Positions 1 to 7,579 of a stretch of DNA of 64,000 nt are shown here, one piece after another. A model generated the notes under the pieces. The model saw only the letters and a list, made by a program, of their open reading frames with translations. It did no database searches and had not been told where the DNA came from. Position numbers and translations under genes: made by a program. Source of the stretch: Acidovorax benzenivorans (GTDB lineage Bacteria > Pseudomonadota > Gammaproteobacteria > Burkholderiales > Burkholderiaceae_C); contig NZ_JAPCKI010000002.1 in NCBI RefSeq assembly GCF_028680575.1, positions 1 to 64,000 of the forward strand, in the 5' to 3' direction. Every line of letters begins with the position of its first letter. Position 1 is the stretch's first letter.

Positions 1-268
1 GGAGCTTCACACCGAGCCGTTGCCAGCTCCGCATGTCCGGGTAGGGAACGGCTGATGGAACAGCCGGTTTCATCAGGTCATATCTACCTCCGTGAAACAG
101 AAATTCAAGCGACTTGCAGGTCGCACGGTCTCGCCGTCAAGGTCTGCGCGTGCCTTGCACGCTGGCGGCCACCTTGCAGGATGGCCGTCTGCGAACCCTG
201 ACTGCTGCGCTGCGCCGTGACCCGGAGGGCTCGGGCAATCCCGCCCGGCTTCCTTTCGGAGATCCATC

Positions 269-1099
269 ATGCAACTCGCATCCCGTTTCGCTCATCATTC
301 CCCGTCGCTGCGCAGTAGCTCGCCGCTGACCGACGACCAGATCCGCGCGGTGGCGCCGTCCATCTTCGCCTTGGACAAGCACGCGAGCCGGTCCGACCGC
401 TACACGTACATCCCGACCGGCGAGGTGCTGACCGCGCTGCGCAGGGAAGGCTTCGAGCCGTTCATGGTCTGCCAGACGCGCGTGCGGCAGGACGACCGGC
501 GCGATTTCACCAAGCACATGGTGCGGCTGCGCCATGCGCGGCACATCGGCGATGCCGAGGCCAACGAGATCGTGCTGCTCAACTCGCACGACGGCACCAG
601 CAGCTACCAGCTGATCGCGGGCTTGCTGCGCTATGCGTGCAGCAACGGACTGGTGTTCGGCGACACGTTCTCGGACGTGCGCGTGCACCACAAGGGGCAG
701 ATCGTGGACCGCGTGATCGAGGGCGCCTACGAGGTGCTCGACGGGTTCGACCTGGTGCGCGAACGCCGTGACGCAATGCGTGCGATCACGCTGGATGCCC
801 AGGAGCAGGCGATCTTTGCGCGGGCGGCGCTGGCGCTGAAGTACGAGCCCGATCCGGTGCGGCCGGCACCGATCACCGAGACGCAGGTGCTGGAAGCCCG
901 GCGCAGCGCCGATGCGCGTTCCGACCTGTGGTCCACGTTCAACCGGACCCAGGAGAACCTGCTGCAGGGAGGCATTCCGGGACGCAGCGCGACCGGGCGC
1001 CGGATGCGCACGCGGGCGGTGCAGGGCATCGACCAGAACCTGAAGCTCAACCGGGCGCTGTGGATGCTGGCCGAGGAGATGCGTCGGCTCAAGGGCTGA
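269..1099 (+). CDS. DUF932 domain-containing protein
   Basis: A 276-residue protein whose whole length fits the DUF932 family, which is widespread on ICEs, plasmids and phages and has no established function. It has no signal peptide or membrane segment, so it is presumably cytoplasmic. The ATG at 269 follows a purine-rich stretch (TTTCGGAGATC) that serves as ribosome binding site. Upstream bases 1-268 hold no gene that I can support. In Tn4371-like elements this gene sits in the block between the integrase end and repA, as it does here. It ends exactly where the convergent membrane-protein gene ends. Confidence 0.88.
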   Translation: MQLASRFAHHSPSLRSSSPLTDDQIRAVAPSIFALDKHASRSDRYTYIPTGEVLTALRREGFEPFMVCQTRVRQDDRRDFTKHMVRLRHARHIGDAEANEIVLLNSHDGTSSYQLIAGLLRYACSNGLVFGDTFSDVRVHHKGQIVDRVIEGAYEVLDGFDLVRERRDAMRAITLDAQEQAIFARAALALKYEPDPVRPAPITETQVLEARRSADARSDLWSTFNRTQENLLQGGIPGRSATGRRMRTRAVQGIDQNLKLNRALWMLAEEMRRLKG

Positions 1100-1915
1100 T
1101 CATTGATGCGGTGCGCTCGCACCGCTTGACGTCTCATCGGGAGGAGTGCGCTGCTTCAGTGCTCCTTCCTCGACGAGTCGCTCATAGCTTTCCCGCAGCA
1201 TTTCACGGAACCGGGCATGCTCTTCCTTGCAGGTGCCCTCCATTTCCTTGAAGCCGGTATCGATGGTGGATTCAGGGTGTTGAATCAATCGAATGGTGTC
1301 GCGCCCGAACCAACGCGAGTTCCATTTCGGTGTGATTTCAAGGACCAGGCCATCATGATGTAGCTTGAACTCCGCGTAGACCTTCGTGTGCCCCTGCACA
1401 AACTCGTAAATTTGAATCTCTGCGCTGTTTCCGAAATGAGAAATGGTGCCCCGTACAAGTTTGAAGTCCTTTGGAGGGAAGATTCCGCACAGCCTCTTTT
1501 CCGACATACCACCGTCAATGGTGTTGCCTGATGCCTGCAATGCCAGTGTCATCGATGAGTCGTTGGAAAGATTCATCTCCTCTAGGTTCACGATGCCTTC
1601 GAAGAAGTTGCTGAAGTAGCCGTGCCAAAGCTCCGTCTTGTAGTGCCACGCGACGATACGATCCGCATAGCGCTTGAACGTCTCCTCGTCGCTGGCATGA
1701 ACCTTCAGCAGTGTCAGGAGGCCGGTGACCAACGCAACCAAGGTGACCAGCACGCCGACGAAGAGCTTTGTTTTGGTCAAAGCGCCTTCTGACAGACCGA
1801 AGCGCCACCATTTCTTGTTCTTGGGCGTCGCGCGAAGGGAACTGGGCTTTCGCAGTTTCTTCTGCGGGATACGCAGGCTGCTCTTGCGATTGCTGTGCAT
1901 CTGTATCGCAGTCAA
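1100..1915 (-). CDS. Hypothetical single-pass membrane protein paired with an XRE regulator
   Basis: A 271-residue protein that I do not recognise. Residues 1-45 are rich in Lys, Arg and Ser. One hydrophobic segment follows at about residues 50-72 (LFVGVLVTLVALVTGLL), then a soluble C-terminal domain of roughly 190 residues, probably periplasmic. The first possible start is a TTG at 1915, whose TTGA overlaps the stop of the upstream regulator gene and suggests translational coupling. The first ATG is at 1900 and would remove five residues. The gene has more A and T than the surrounding ICE genes, so it and its regulator look like an insertion into the backbone. Confidence 0.75.
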   Translation of the reverse strand: MTAIQMHSNRKSSLRIPQKKLRKPSSLRATPKNKKWWRFGLSEGALTKTKLFVGVLVTLVALVTGLLTLLKVHASDEETFKRYADRIVAWHYKTELWHGYFSNFFEGIVNLEEMNLSNDSSMTLALQASGNTIDGGMSEKRLCGIFPPKDFKLVRGTISHFGNSAEIQIYEFVQGHTKVYAEFKLHHDGLVLEITPKWNSRWFGRDTIRLIQHPESTIDTGFKEMEGTCKEEHARFREMLRESYERLVEEGALKQRTPPDETSSGASAPHQ

Positions 1916-2199
1916 TTGCCGGGTAGCCGGGCCTCGGTTTCAAGAATGAGTTCCCCCGCACTACGCCCCAGTGCCCGTGCGATTTTCAGGATCACCGCCA
2001 GCGTGGGCATGTGCTCGCCGCGCTCGATCTTGCCCATGTGCGAGCGTTCGATGCCGGCCAGATGCGCGAGGGTTTCCTGGGCGATGCCTTCCTCCGTGCG
2101 GATCGCGCGCACGGCTGCGCCAAAGGCCAGGGCCGGCGCGGCCTCGAAGGTCGTTGCGCCGACGGGTCTTCCACGCTGGATTCCTCGCTTTGCTTGCAT
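1912..2199 (-). CDS. XRE-family helix-turn-helix transcriptional regulator
   Basis: A 95-residue DNA-binding protein. A Cro/C1-type helix-turn-helix covers about residues 27-82, including the recognition-helix pattern TLAHLAGIERSHMGKIERG and the following TLAVILKIARAL helix. It is co-directional with, and overlaps by four bases, the downstream membrane-protein gene. The two probably form an operon, with this protein controlling it; that control is inferred. The extra 25 N-terminal residues are basic and low in complexity. Confidence 0.88.
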   Translation of the reverse strand: MQAKRGIQRGRPVGATTFEAAPALAFGAAVRAIRTEEGIAQETLAHLAGIERSHMGKIERGEHMPTLAVILKIARALGRSAGELILETEARLPGN

Positions 2200-2375
2200 C
2201 GCAGCAAGCGTCGCGATGGATGCCTATTAAAACCACGTTAAAGATAACTATTTTTCACCAATGCACGCGGGACGGACCTAGAATTCCCGCTTATGCAAAG
2301 GCAGGCACAGCGCTCACCCATGCCCCACGGTATGCCCGGCCTAGAGGCCGGCCCTCTTTGACTCCTGGAGCTTCC

Positions 2376-2717
2376 ATGGCCTTTCTGACCGATGAGCAGC
2401 GCCGCCGGATGCTGGCCAACGGTGTTGCCAGGGCGCGCGGCGAAGACAGCGATCCGTATCCGGTGGTCAAGCTCTACACGCCGGATGCCGGCGCTGCCTG
2501 GGTGCTCACGGCCCTGGCCGCCGATGGCGACCTGGCCTACGGGCTCATCGACGCGGGTACCGGGTTCCCTGAGTTGGGCGAGGTGAGCCTGGCCATGCTG
2601 GCCGGCATCAAGGGTCCGAAGGGCCTGCCCGTGGCGGTGGAGCCGCAGTACCGCCCACGCAAGACCTTGTCCGCCTACGTGGCGGACGCGCAGCGCGACG
2701 GCATGATCACAGACTAA
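2376..2717 (+). CDS. DUF2958 domain-containing protein
   Basis: A 113-residue acidic protein matching DUF2958, a small family of unknown function found on conjugative elements. Typical features are the N-terminal FLTDEQRRRMLANG helix and the PVVKLYTPDAGAAWVLT strand region. The ATG at 2376 lies seven bases after a CTGGAG ribosome binding site. The leader contains a perfect CCGGCC/GGCCGG hairpin at 2336-2351 and an AT-rich stretch (2226-2260) that is the likeliest promoter area. It is a standard neighbour of DUF932 and repA in this ICE family. Confidence 0.85.
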   Translation: MAFLTDEQRRRMLANGVARARGEDSDPYPVVKLYTPDAGAAWVLTALAADGDLAYGLIDAGTGFPELGEVSLAMLAGIKGPKGLPVAVEPQYRPRKTLSAYVADAQRDGMITD

Positions 2718-2859
2718 GGGCCACTGGTTTCCGGCGGATACGCTCGGATGCCGAAGTTACCGCGCAGGCGCACCGCGCTGCGCTGCCCCGACGGGAAAGC
2801 GGCCCACACCGGCCTGATCCATGGCAGCTTGCCATCTTCAACCGAAGGAGCTTGCCGCC

Positions 2860-3619
2860 ATGACGATGCACAGCGATCTCACCCCCGCGCCCTGGGCTGC
2901 CTCGGCCGCCTACCTCTATGCGCTGGACCTGGATGGGCCGACGCTGGCATGGGAGTATCTGCGCCGGCATCCCGGCTACCGCGTGGCCTGGCTCGGCGCG
3001 CCCCGCAAGCGGCGCGCCGCCATCGCACCACGCTGGGGCTTGCGATGTCGATCTTGATCCGCGCCTGGATGCGCGCGAGGCGCATCCGGTCTGGATCGGC
3101 GCCGAAGACCGGTTGCCGCACCTGCGCCTCGCGCAGGTGCGCGGCAGCGTGGGCGATGGTCCGGTCTTCGGCCTGTGGCGCATCCGTGGCCGCAAGCACC
3201 TGCTGCATGCGGGAGCCGATCTGATTCTTTGCGCACTGGACGGCCGGCAAAGGTTGCAGACCAGCGTGTCTCCCGCCTTGGCCGAGGGCTCGGCTTGCCG
3301 ACTCTCCCTGCCGCCTGGCGGCGAAGCCGCGGCGGCCTCCGCCGCGCTGCAGGTCTTGCGCGGCGAACACCACGCACCGGCCTTTCGCCATGTTTCGCGC
3401 ATGGACCTGCTGCACATGCGCGGCCTGCAGGCACTCGATGCCTTGCAGGCCGGCTGCGGCCACCGGGAGATCGCGGAAGCGGTCTTCGGCGCCGATGCCG
3501 CTGCCGGCCGCTGGCACGCCGACAGCGACCTGCGCGCCCAGATGCGCCACATCCTCTCCCGTGCGAAGGCCTTGATGGCGGGCGGCTACCTCCGGCTCGC
3601 TGGCGTGCGCCCCGGTTAG
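2860..3619 (+). pseudogene. DUF2285-domain protein, interrupted by a single-base frameshift
   Basis: Two consecutive frames together spell one protein of the DUF2285 type found next to repA in Tn4371-like ICEs. The first frame begins at ATG 2860 with RBS AAGGAG and encodes the N-terminal module ending in WEYLRRHPGYRVAW and PRWGLRC. It then meets a stop at 3055-3057. The second frame continues at about 3046 with DLDPRLDAREAHPVWIG and runs to the DUF2285 C-terminal helices (HREIAEAVFGADAAAGRW, LRAQMRHILSRAKAL). Removing one C near 3047 restores a continuous reading frame. It could be a real mutation, a sequencing error or, less likely, a programmed shift, since I see no slippery run. Confidence 0.75.
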
Positions 3620-3741
3620 CGCCTGCCCACGGAGACGAGACTGGCCACCGAATCTCCCTTCGCAGCCCACCCCCCTTTGCCCAGACTGCCTCCATCGGGC
3701 CGCGAATCGTTTGCGGCCCATCCACCGAGATGGAGGCCTTC

Positions 3742-4041
3742 ATGGCAGCAGGACATTCGATCCCTTCGCGCGGCGCGGCAGCGGCTGCGCCGCAGCCCGC
3801 CCCTGCGGTGCCGGCTGCAGCCGCAAAACCTGAATTCCTGACCACCGACGAGGCAGCCGCGCTGCTGCGGCTGTCGCCGCGCACGCTGGAGAAGCACCGC
3901 GTGCTGGGCGGCGGACCGCGCTTTCGGAAATTCGGCGCGCGCGTGGTCTACGCCATGGCGGACCTGCGCACCTGGGCCGACAGCCACACCTACGGTATGA
4001 CCTCGGACCCCGGCTACGTGATGCGGGATTCGGTGCGCTGA
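3742..4041 (+). CDS. AlpA/excisionase-like helix-turn-helix DNA-binding protein
   Basis: A 99-residue protein with a low-complexity Ala/Pro N-terminus (residues 1-30) followed by a MerR/AlpA-type winged helix (residues 31-83), marked by LTTDEAAALLRLSPRTLEKH, the GGGPRFRKFGARVVY wing and the DLRTWAD helix. Proteins of this type act as small transcription or excision factors on ICEs. The ATG at 3742 has GGAGG five bases upstream; the in-frame ATG at 3730 has no such site. It directly precedes repA and may regulate it, which is inference from position. Confidence 0.85.
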   Translation: MAAGHSIPSRGAAAAAPQPAPAVPAAAAKPEFLTTDEAAALLRLSPRTLEKHRVLGGGPRFRKFGARVVYAMADLRTWADSHTYGMTSDPGYVMRDSVR

Positions 4042-4063
4042 GCGGAAATCGAAGGTGTCTGCC

Positions 4064-5053
4064 ATGTCCCGGCGCTCCAGCGAACGCGAACAGCTCGCGC
4101 TGTTCCGCGCGCTGCCGGGCGACGACATGGCCCTGCGCGACGCGCAGGACCTGATGGCCTATCCCTTCTTCAGCCTGGCCAAGTCCCGGCGCACCGTGCC
4201 CATCCGCTTCGATGCCGGTGGCGTCTCGCTTACCGTCGAAGGCGTGCCCGAGCACGGCATCGCCACCATCTGGGACGCCGACGTGCTGATCTGGGCCGCC
4301 AGCCAGATCGTGCAGGCGCGCGATGAGGGCCGGCCCACCTCGCGCCTGATGGCCGCCACGCCCTACGAGATCCTGCGCTTCGCCCAGCGCGCCACGGGCC
4401 GGACCGAATACCTCGGGCTGCGCGCATCGCTGGACCGGCTGCAGTCCACCACGGTGCTCACCTCGATCCGACAGGCCGGCAAGCGCATGCACCGCTTCTC
4501 GTGGATCAACGAATGGCAGGAGCACGTGCGGCCCGATGGCCGCTCCGACGGCATCGAGCTGATCCTGCCGGACTGGTTCTATTGCGGCGTGATGGACGAC
4601 GCGCTGGTGCTCACGCTCGATCCCGCGTACTTCCGGCTCACTGGCGGCATCGAGCGCTGGCTGTACCGCCTCGTGCGCAAGCACGGCGGGCGCCAGCGCA
4701 ACGGGTGGCGCTTCGACATGCGCCACCTGCACCAGAAGTCCGGCAGCCTGCAGCGCTACCGCGACTTCGCGCTGCACCTGCGCGGCCTGGTGCTGCGCCA
4801 GGCCTTGCCGGGCTACCGGCTCGCCATCGAATGGGCCGGCCGCACCGAGTGGCTGACCTTCCGGCCCGATCCCGGCACACCCGACCGGGGCGACTTATTC
4901 ACAGCACCTGTTGAAGAAGCTGTGGATAGCGCGGGGACGGACTCGGGAGATCACCGGCGCGGGAGTCGGGAAATCGCCGACGCCGCCATCGGGAAATCAC
5001 CGGCGCAAAACCTTCCGCAAGCCGCGCCCTGCAACGGTTTGGGCCTTCCTTAA
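4064..5053 (+). CDS. repA: RepA-type replication initiator protein
   Basis: A 329-residue member of the replication initiator family carried by Tn4371-like elements. The conserved N-terminal block (EREQLALFRALPGDD, LMAYPFFSLAKSRR) and the central RLTGGIERWLYRLVRKHGG block are present; the latter belongs to the winged-helix region thought to bind the origin. The ATG at 4064 is preferred over an in-frame GTG at 4055. The last 50 codons are low in protein-like conservation and instead contain a DnaA box and three iteron-like repeats, so the 3' end probably doubles as the origin. Such initiators let an excised ICE replicate as a circle; activity here is inferred. Confidence 0.9.
   Translation: MSRRSSEREQLALFRALPGDDMALRDAQDLMAYPFFSLAKSRRTVPIRFDAGGVSLTVEGVPEHGIATIWDADVLIWAASQIVQARDEGRPTSRLMAATPYEILRFAQRATGRTEYLGLRASLDRLQSTTVLTSIRQAGKRMHRFSWINEWQEHVRPDGRSDGIELILPDWFYCGVMDDALVLTLDPAYFRLTGGIERWLYRLVRKHGGRQRNGWRFDMRHLHQKSGSLQRYRDFALHLRGLVLRQALPGYRLAIEWAGRTEWLTFRPDPGTPDRGDLFTAPVEEAVDSAGTDSGDHRRGSREIADAAIGKSPAQNLPQAAPCNGLGLP
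4895..5006 (+). other. Candidate replication origin: DnaA boxes and three iterons inside repA
   Basis: TTATTCACA at 4895-4903 fits the DnaA box consensus TTATNCACA exactly. TGTGGATAG at 4921-4929 is a reverse-strand box with one mismatch. Three copies of TCGGGAAATCACCGGCGC start at 4943, 4966 and 4989, a constant period of 23 bp, with zero to three differences between copies. Because 23 is not a multiple of three, the repeats fall in different codon phases and cannot reflect a protein repeat. Iterons at about two helical turns beside DnaA boxes are typical of Rep-controlled origins. Function is inferred. Confidence 0.6.
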
Positions 5054-5080
5054 CTTTTATCCATAACAAGGACTAACTCT

Positions 5081-5866
5081 ATGAATAAAAGATGGGGCGC
5101 CAACACCGCTGCGCAAAAAACAGGCAGTCTCGCATCCGGTGTATCTGAAAACAGCTTCCCAGAAACTCCGGCCAATGGGGTTGGCAAGGTCATCGCGCTG
5201 CTGAACCAGAAGGGCGGCGCAGGCAAGACCACGCTGTCCACGCACCTGGCCGGCGAGTTCGCCAGGCAGGGAAGGCGCGTGACGCTGATCGACGCCGATC
5301 CCCAGGGCTCGGCCTTGGACTGGGCACAGCGGCGCCTGCAGAGCGCCCAGGGGCGGCTCTACGGGGTTTTCGGGCTGGCGCGCGACACCCTGCACCGGGA
5401 AGTGCCCGAGATCGCCCTGCAGGCCGACTACGTGGTGATCGACGGCCCGCCCCGGGTCGCGGCGCTTGCGCGCTCCGCGCTGCTGGCCGCCGACCTGGTG
5501 CTGATCCCCGTGCAGCCCAGCGCCTACGACGTATGGGCGACGCAGGAGATGGTGGGTCTCATCACCGAGGCACGGGTGTTCCGGCCTGCGCTGCGCGCGG
5601 CCTTCGTCATCAACCGGCGCGTGGTCGGCACCGTGATCGGACGCGAGGCGCGTGCCGCGCTCGCGGATCAGCCGTTTCCAACGCTGCACGCCGACATTGC
5701 GCAGCGCATCGCGTTCGCCGACTGCGTGGCGGCGGGCAAGCTGGTGTGGGAGGTGTCGCCGAAGGGCGCGGCCGCGCGCGAGATCGCGGCGCTCGCACAG
5801 GCCGTGCAGAACGTGCAGAACGTGCTCGGCGATGCACTGGAAGAGAGCAGGGAGGTGCTGCGATGA
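5081..5866 (+). CDS. parA: ParA-family partition ATPase
   Basis: A 261-residue Walker-type ATPase for partition or maintenance of the element. The deviant Walker A motif [10 protein letters not shown] is at residues 42-51 with the signature lysine at 44. [13 protein letters not shown] and VVIDGPPR follow in the expected places. The protein has about 35 residues in front of the usual [10 protein letters not shown] start. The ATG at 5081 has AAGGA upstream, and no start codon nearer the core is available. It lies 27 bases after repA, and its stop overlaps the next gene's start, so repA-parA-RHH behave as one unit. No ParB homologue is seen in the window. Confidence 0.93.
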   Translation: MNKRWGANTAAQKTGSLASGVSENSFPETPANGVGKVIALLNQKGGAGKTTLSTHLAGEFARQGRRVTLIDADPQGSALDWAQRRLQSAQGRLYGVFGLARDTLHREVPEIALQADYVVIDGPPRVAALARSALLAADLVLIPVQPSAYDVWATQEMVGLITEARVFRPALRAAFVINRRVVGTVIGREARAALADQPFPTLHADIAQRIAFADCVAAGKLVWEVSPKGAAAREIAALAQAVQNVQNVLGDALEESREVLR

Positions 5867-6126
5867 CAGGCACCGCCGATTCCCCGAAGCGGCGCCGCGC
5901 GCCGATCGGCCGCCGGCCTGCGGCCGATCCGGCCACGGCCTGGGTGCATCGTGAAGATGCCGCCGCTGCGCAGGCCAAGGCGGCGGTCTTCACCGCCCGG
6001 CTGACCATCGACGTGACGCCAGCGCTGCGCGGACGCATCAAGGTGATCGCGTTCCAGCGCGGCGTCACGGCCGCCGACATGCTGCGCGAACTGCTGGAGC
6101 GTGAATACCCGGAGGCACGGCCATGA
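5863..6126 (+). CDS. Small ribbon-helix-helix-like partner of ParA
   Basis: An 87-residue basic protein. The N-terminal 40 residues are Arg/Ala/Pro-rich and probably disordered. Residues 44-84 ([20 protein letters not shown] followed by two helices with [11 protein letters not shown]) have the shape of a ribbon-helix-helix DNA-binding domain. Its ATG overlaps the parA stop codon (ATGA), and its own stop overlaps the next start, showing tight coupling. By analogy with ParA/ParG systems it may be the DNA-binding half of the partition pair. That role is inferred from size, fold and position. Confidence 0.75.
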   Translation: MTGTADSPKRRRAPIGRRPAADPATAWVHREDAAAAQAKAAVFTARLTIDVTPALRGRIKVIAFQRGVTAADMLRELLEREYPEARP

Positions 6127-6641
6127 TGCCGGCGCGGGCACCTGGCATGCAGGCCTCGGCGCGGGCGGCGCTGCCGCCGCGCTTCACTCCTATGCGCGTG
6201 TCGCTCGCTTTCGTCGAGCACCGCGTGAACGTCTACTTGCGCTTCGGCCGGCCCGTGCGCGAAACCGTGCTGGACCGCTGGCGGCGCGCCGCGCTGTTCG
6301 CGCCGGGCGCGGTCTGCTGTCGCATCAAGTGGTTGGGCAACGACTACGGCACGGCACTGTGGCAGCTCATGGTGCTGCAGGCGCCCATGTCGTTTGATGA
6401 CGCCCAGCGCGTGGCCGGCGTGTCGCCCGGCGCGCGCATTCTGCTGCGCGCCGATGGTGAACCGGCCGTCAAGGCGGTGCTCGCCGCCATCGATGCCATC
6501 GAGACGGACGGCATTGATCCGTGCGTGGTGGCCACCATCTACTGGCGCATGGTGGGAAACCGGCTGGCGGCACGCCGGCCGCTACCGGCGTATACGGCAG
6601 AGCGCCATGCGGCGCATCTCGCGCGCGAGGCGCTGCGATGA
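6123..6641 (+). CDS. DUF2840 domain-containing protein
   Basis: A 172-residue protein of the DUF2840 family, a constant but functionally uncharacterised member of the traF-relaxase block in Tn4371-like ICEs. Conserved stretches include FVEHRVNVYLRFGRP and CRIKWLGNDYGTALWQLMVL near the N-terminal half. It has no signal peptide or transmembrane helix. Start and stop both overlap the neighbouring genes by four bases (ATGA), so it is translated as part of the parA-traF operon. A function in DNA processing for transfer is plausible only from context. Confidence 0.85.
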   Translation: MMPARAPGMQASARAALPPRFTPMRVSLAFVEHRVNVYLRFGRPVRETVLDRWRRAALFAPGAVCCRIKWLGNDYGTALWQLMVLQAPMSFDDAQRVAGVSPGARILLRADGEPAVKAVLAAIDAIETDGIDPCVVATIYWRMVGNRLAARRPLPAYTAERHAAHLAREALR

Positions 6642-7171
6642 CGCCGCGCATGTCTCGGGCGGCGCTGCTGGCCGTGGCAGGTATCGGCCTGGCGGCGCTG
6701 TGCGCGCCGGCCCTGATGCAACCTTCCGCGCGCATCGTCTACAACCCCAGCGCCAGCGTGGCGCGCGGCTGGTACCGCATCGCATCGCTTGCCCATCCCG
6801 GCTCGCTGCCGGTTGGCAGCATCGTGCTGGTCCGGCTTCCCGCCAGTGTGGCCACGTTCGCGGCGCAGCGCGGCTACCTGCCTGCGGGCGTGCCCATCCT
6901 CAAGCGCGTCGGCGCCGTAGCGCCGCAGCCGGTGTGTGTTCGGGGGCGCATCGTGCACGTCGATGGCGCTGTCGTCGCAACCGTGCTCGCGCACGACGGC
7001 GCGCATCGGCCTCTGCAGCCGTGGGCGCCATGCCGCGCACTGGCCGAGGGCGAACTGTTCCTGCTCAGCGACACGCATCCGGCCTCGTTCGACAGCCGCT
7101 ACTTCGGGCCTGTCGATGCGTCCGCCGTACTCGGCGTTGCGCGGCCACTGTGGACATGGGGTGCACCATGA
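6638..7171 (+). CDS. traF: TraF, conjugative-transfer S26-family peptidase
   Basis: A 177-residue membrane-anchored peptidase with a single N-terminal hydrophobic segment (residues 6-26). In RP4, TraF matures and cyclises the TrbC pilin; TrbC is also encoded in this element. The catalytic serine is probably Ser40 in NPSASVARGWYRI and the general-base lysine Lys89 in PILKRV. The C-terminal strand FLLSDTHPASFDSRYFGPV is the usual S26 closing motif. Its start overlaps the DUF2840 stop by four bases. It is the last gene of the repA-traF run; the usual next backbone gene is absent. Confidence 0.92.
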   Translation: MTPRMSRAALLAVAGIGLAALCAPALMQPSARIVYNPSASVARGWYRIASLAHPGSLPVGSIVLVRLPASVATFAAQRGYLPAGVPILKRVGAVAPQPVCVRGRIVHVDGAVVATVLAHDGAHRPLQPWAPCRALAEGELFLLSDTHPASFDSRYFGPVDASAVLGVARPLWTWGAP

Positions 7172-7579
7172 GCCTGTCGCCAGCCATGCACCGGCCGTGC
7201 GCCGATGCTGCATCCATCCGTGCGTCAGCCTTGCCGCCGAACTGCAGGCGAAGCCGCGCTTCGCCTGCACTCCAACGTGCAGGGATCCCGGCGCCAGCGT
7301 GCAGCGGACGCTGCACCCGCGCGGCCTTACGGGCTGCGCTGCGTGCCCCGTGCGCGGCTGGCGGCTCGCCGGAGCCGGGAGCGGATGCGGGGGCGCAGGC
7401 GGAGGGCAAGAGAAAAGGACCGGCACGTCTTCGCCCGCCTGCCCAGTCTGCACGTGGGTTGGGCACGGCACCGCGCCTGCGGCCGCGTGTGCCGTGCGGG
7501 AGCCGTTTCGCCATCGCTGCGGGCTGCCTGCGCGTGCCGTTCCCGATGCACTGCGCCCTGATGCGCTGGAGGTTCCACC
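7172..7579 (+). other. Gene-free 408-bp gap between traF and the relaxase
   Basis: No convincing coding sequence is seen on either strand; the open frames here are GC-rich shadows without family resemblance. The stretch is rich in inverted repeats. The clearest has perfect 10-bp arms, GCAGGCGAAG and CTTCGCCTGC (7244-7253 and 7259-7268), with a 5-base loop. As I remember related elements, a lytic transglycosylase gene occupies this place. The gap could therefore be the scar of its loss, the transfer origin next to the relaxase gene, or both. Neither is proven. Confidence 0.5.
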
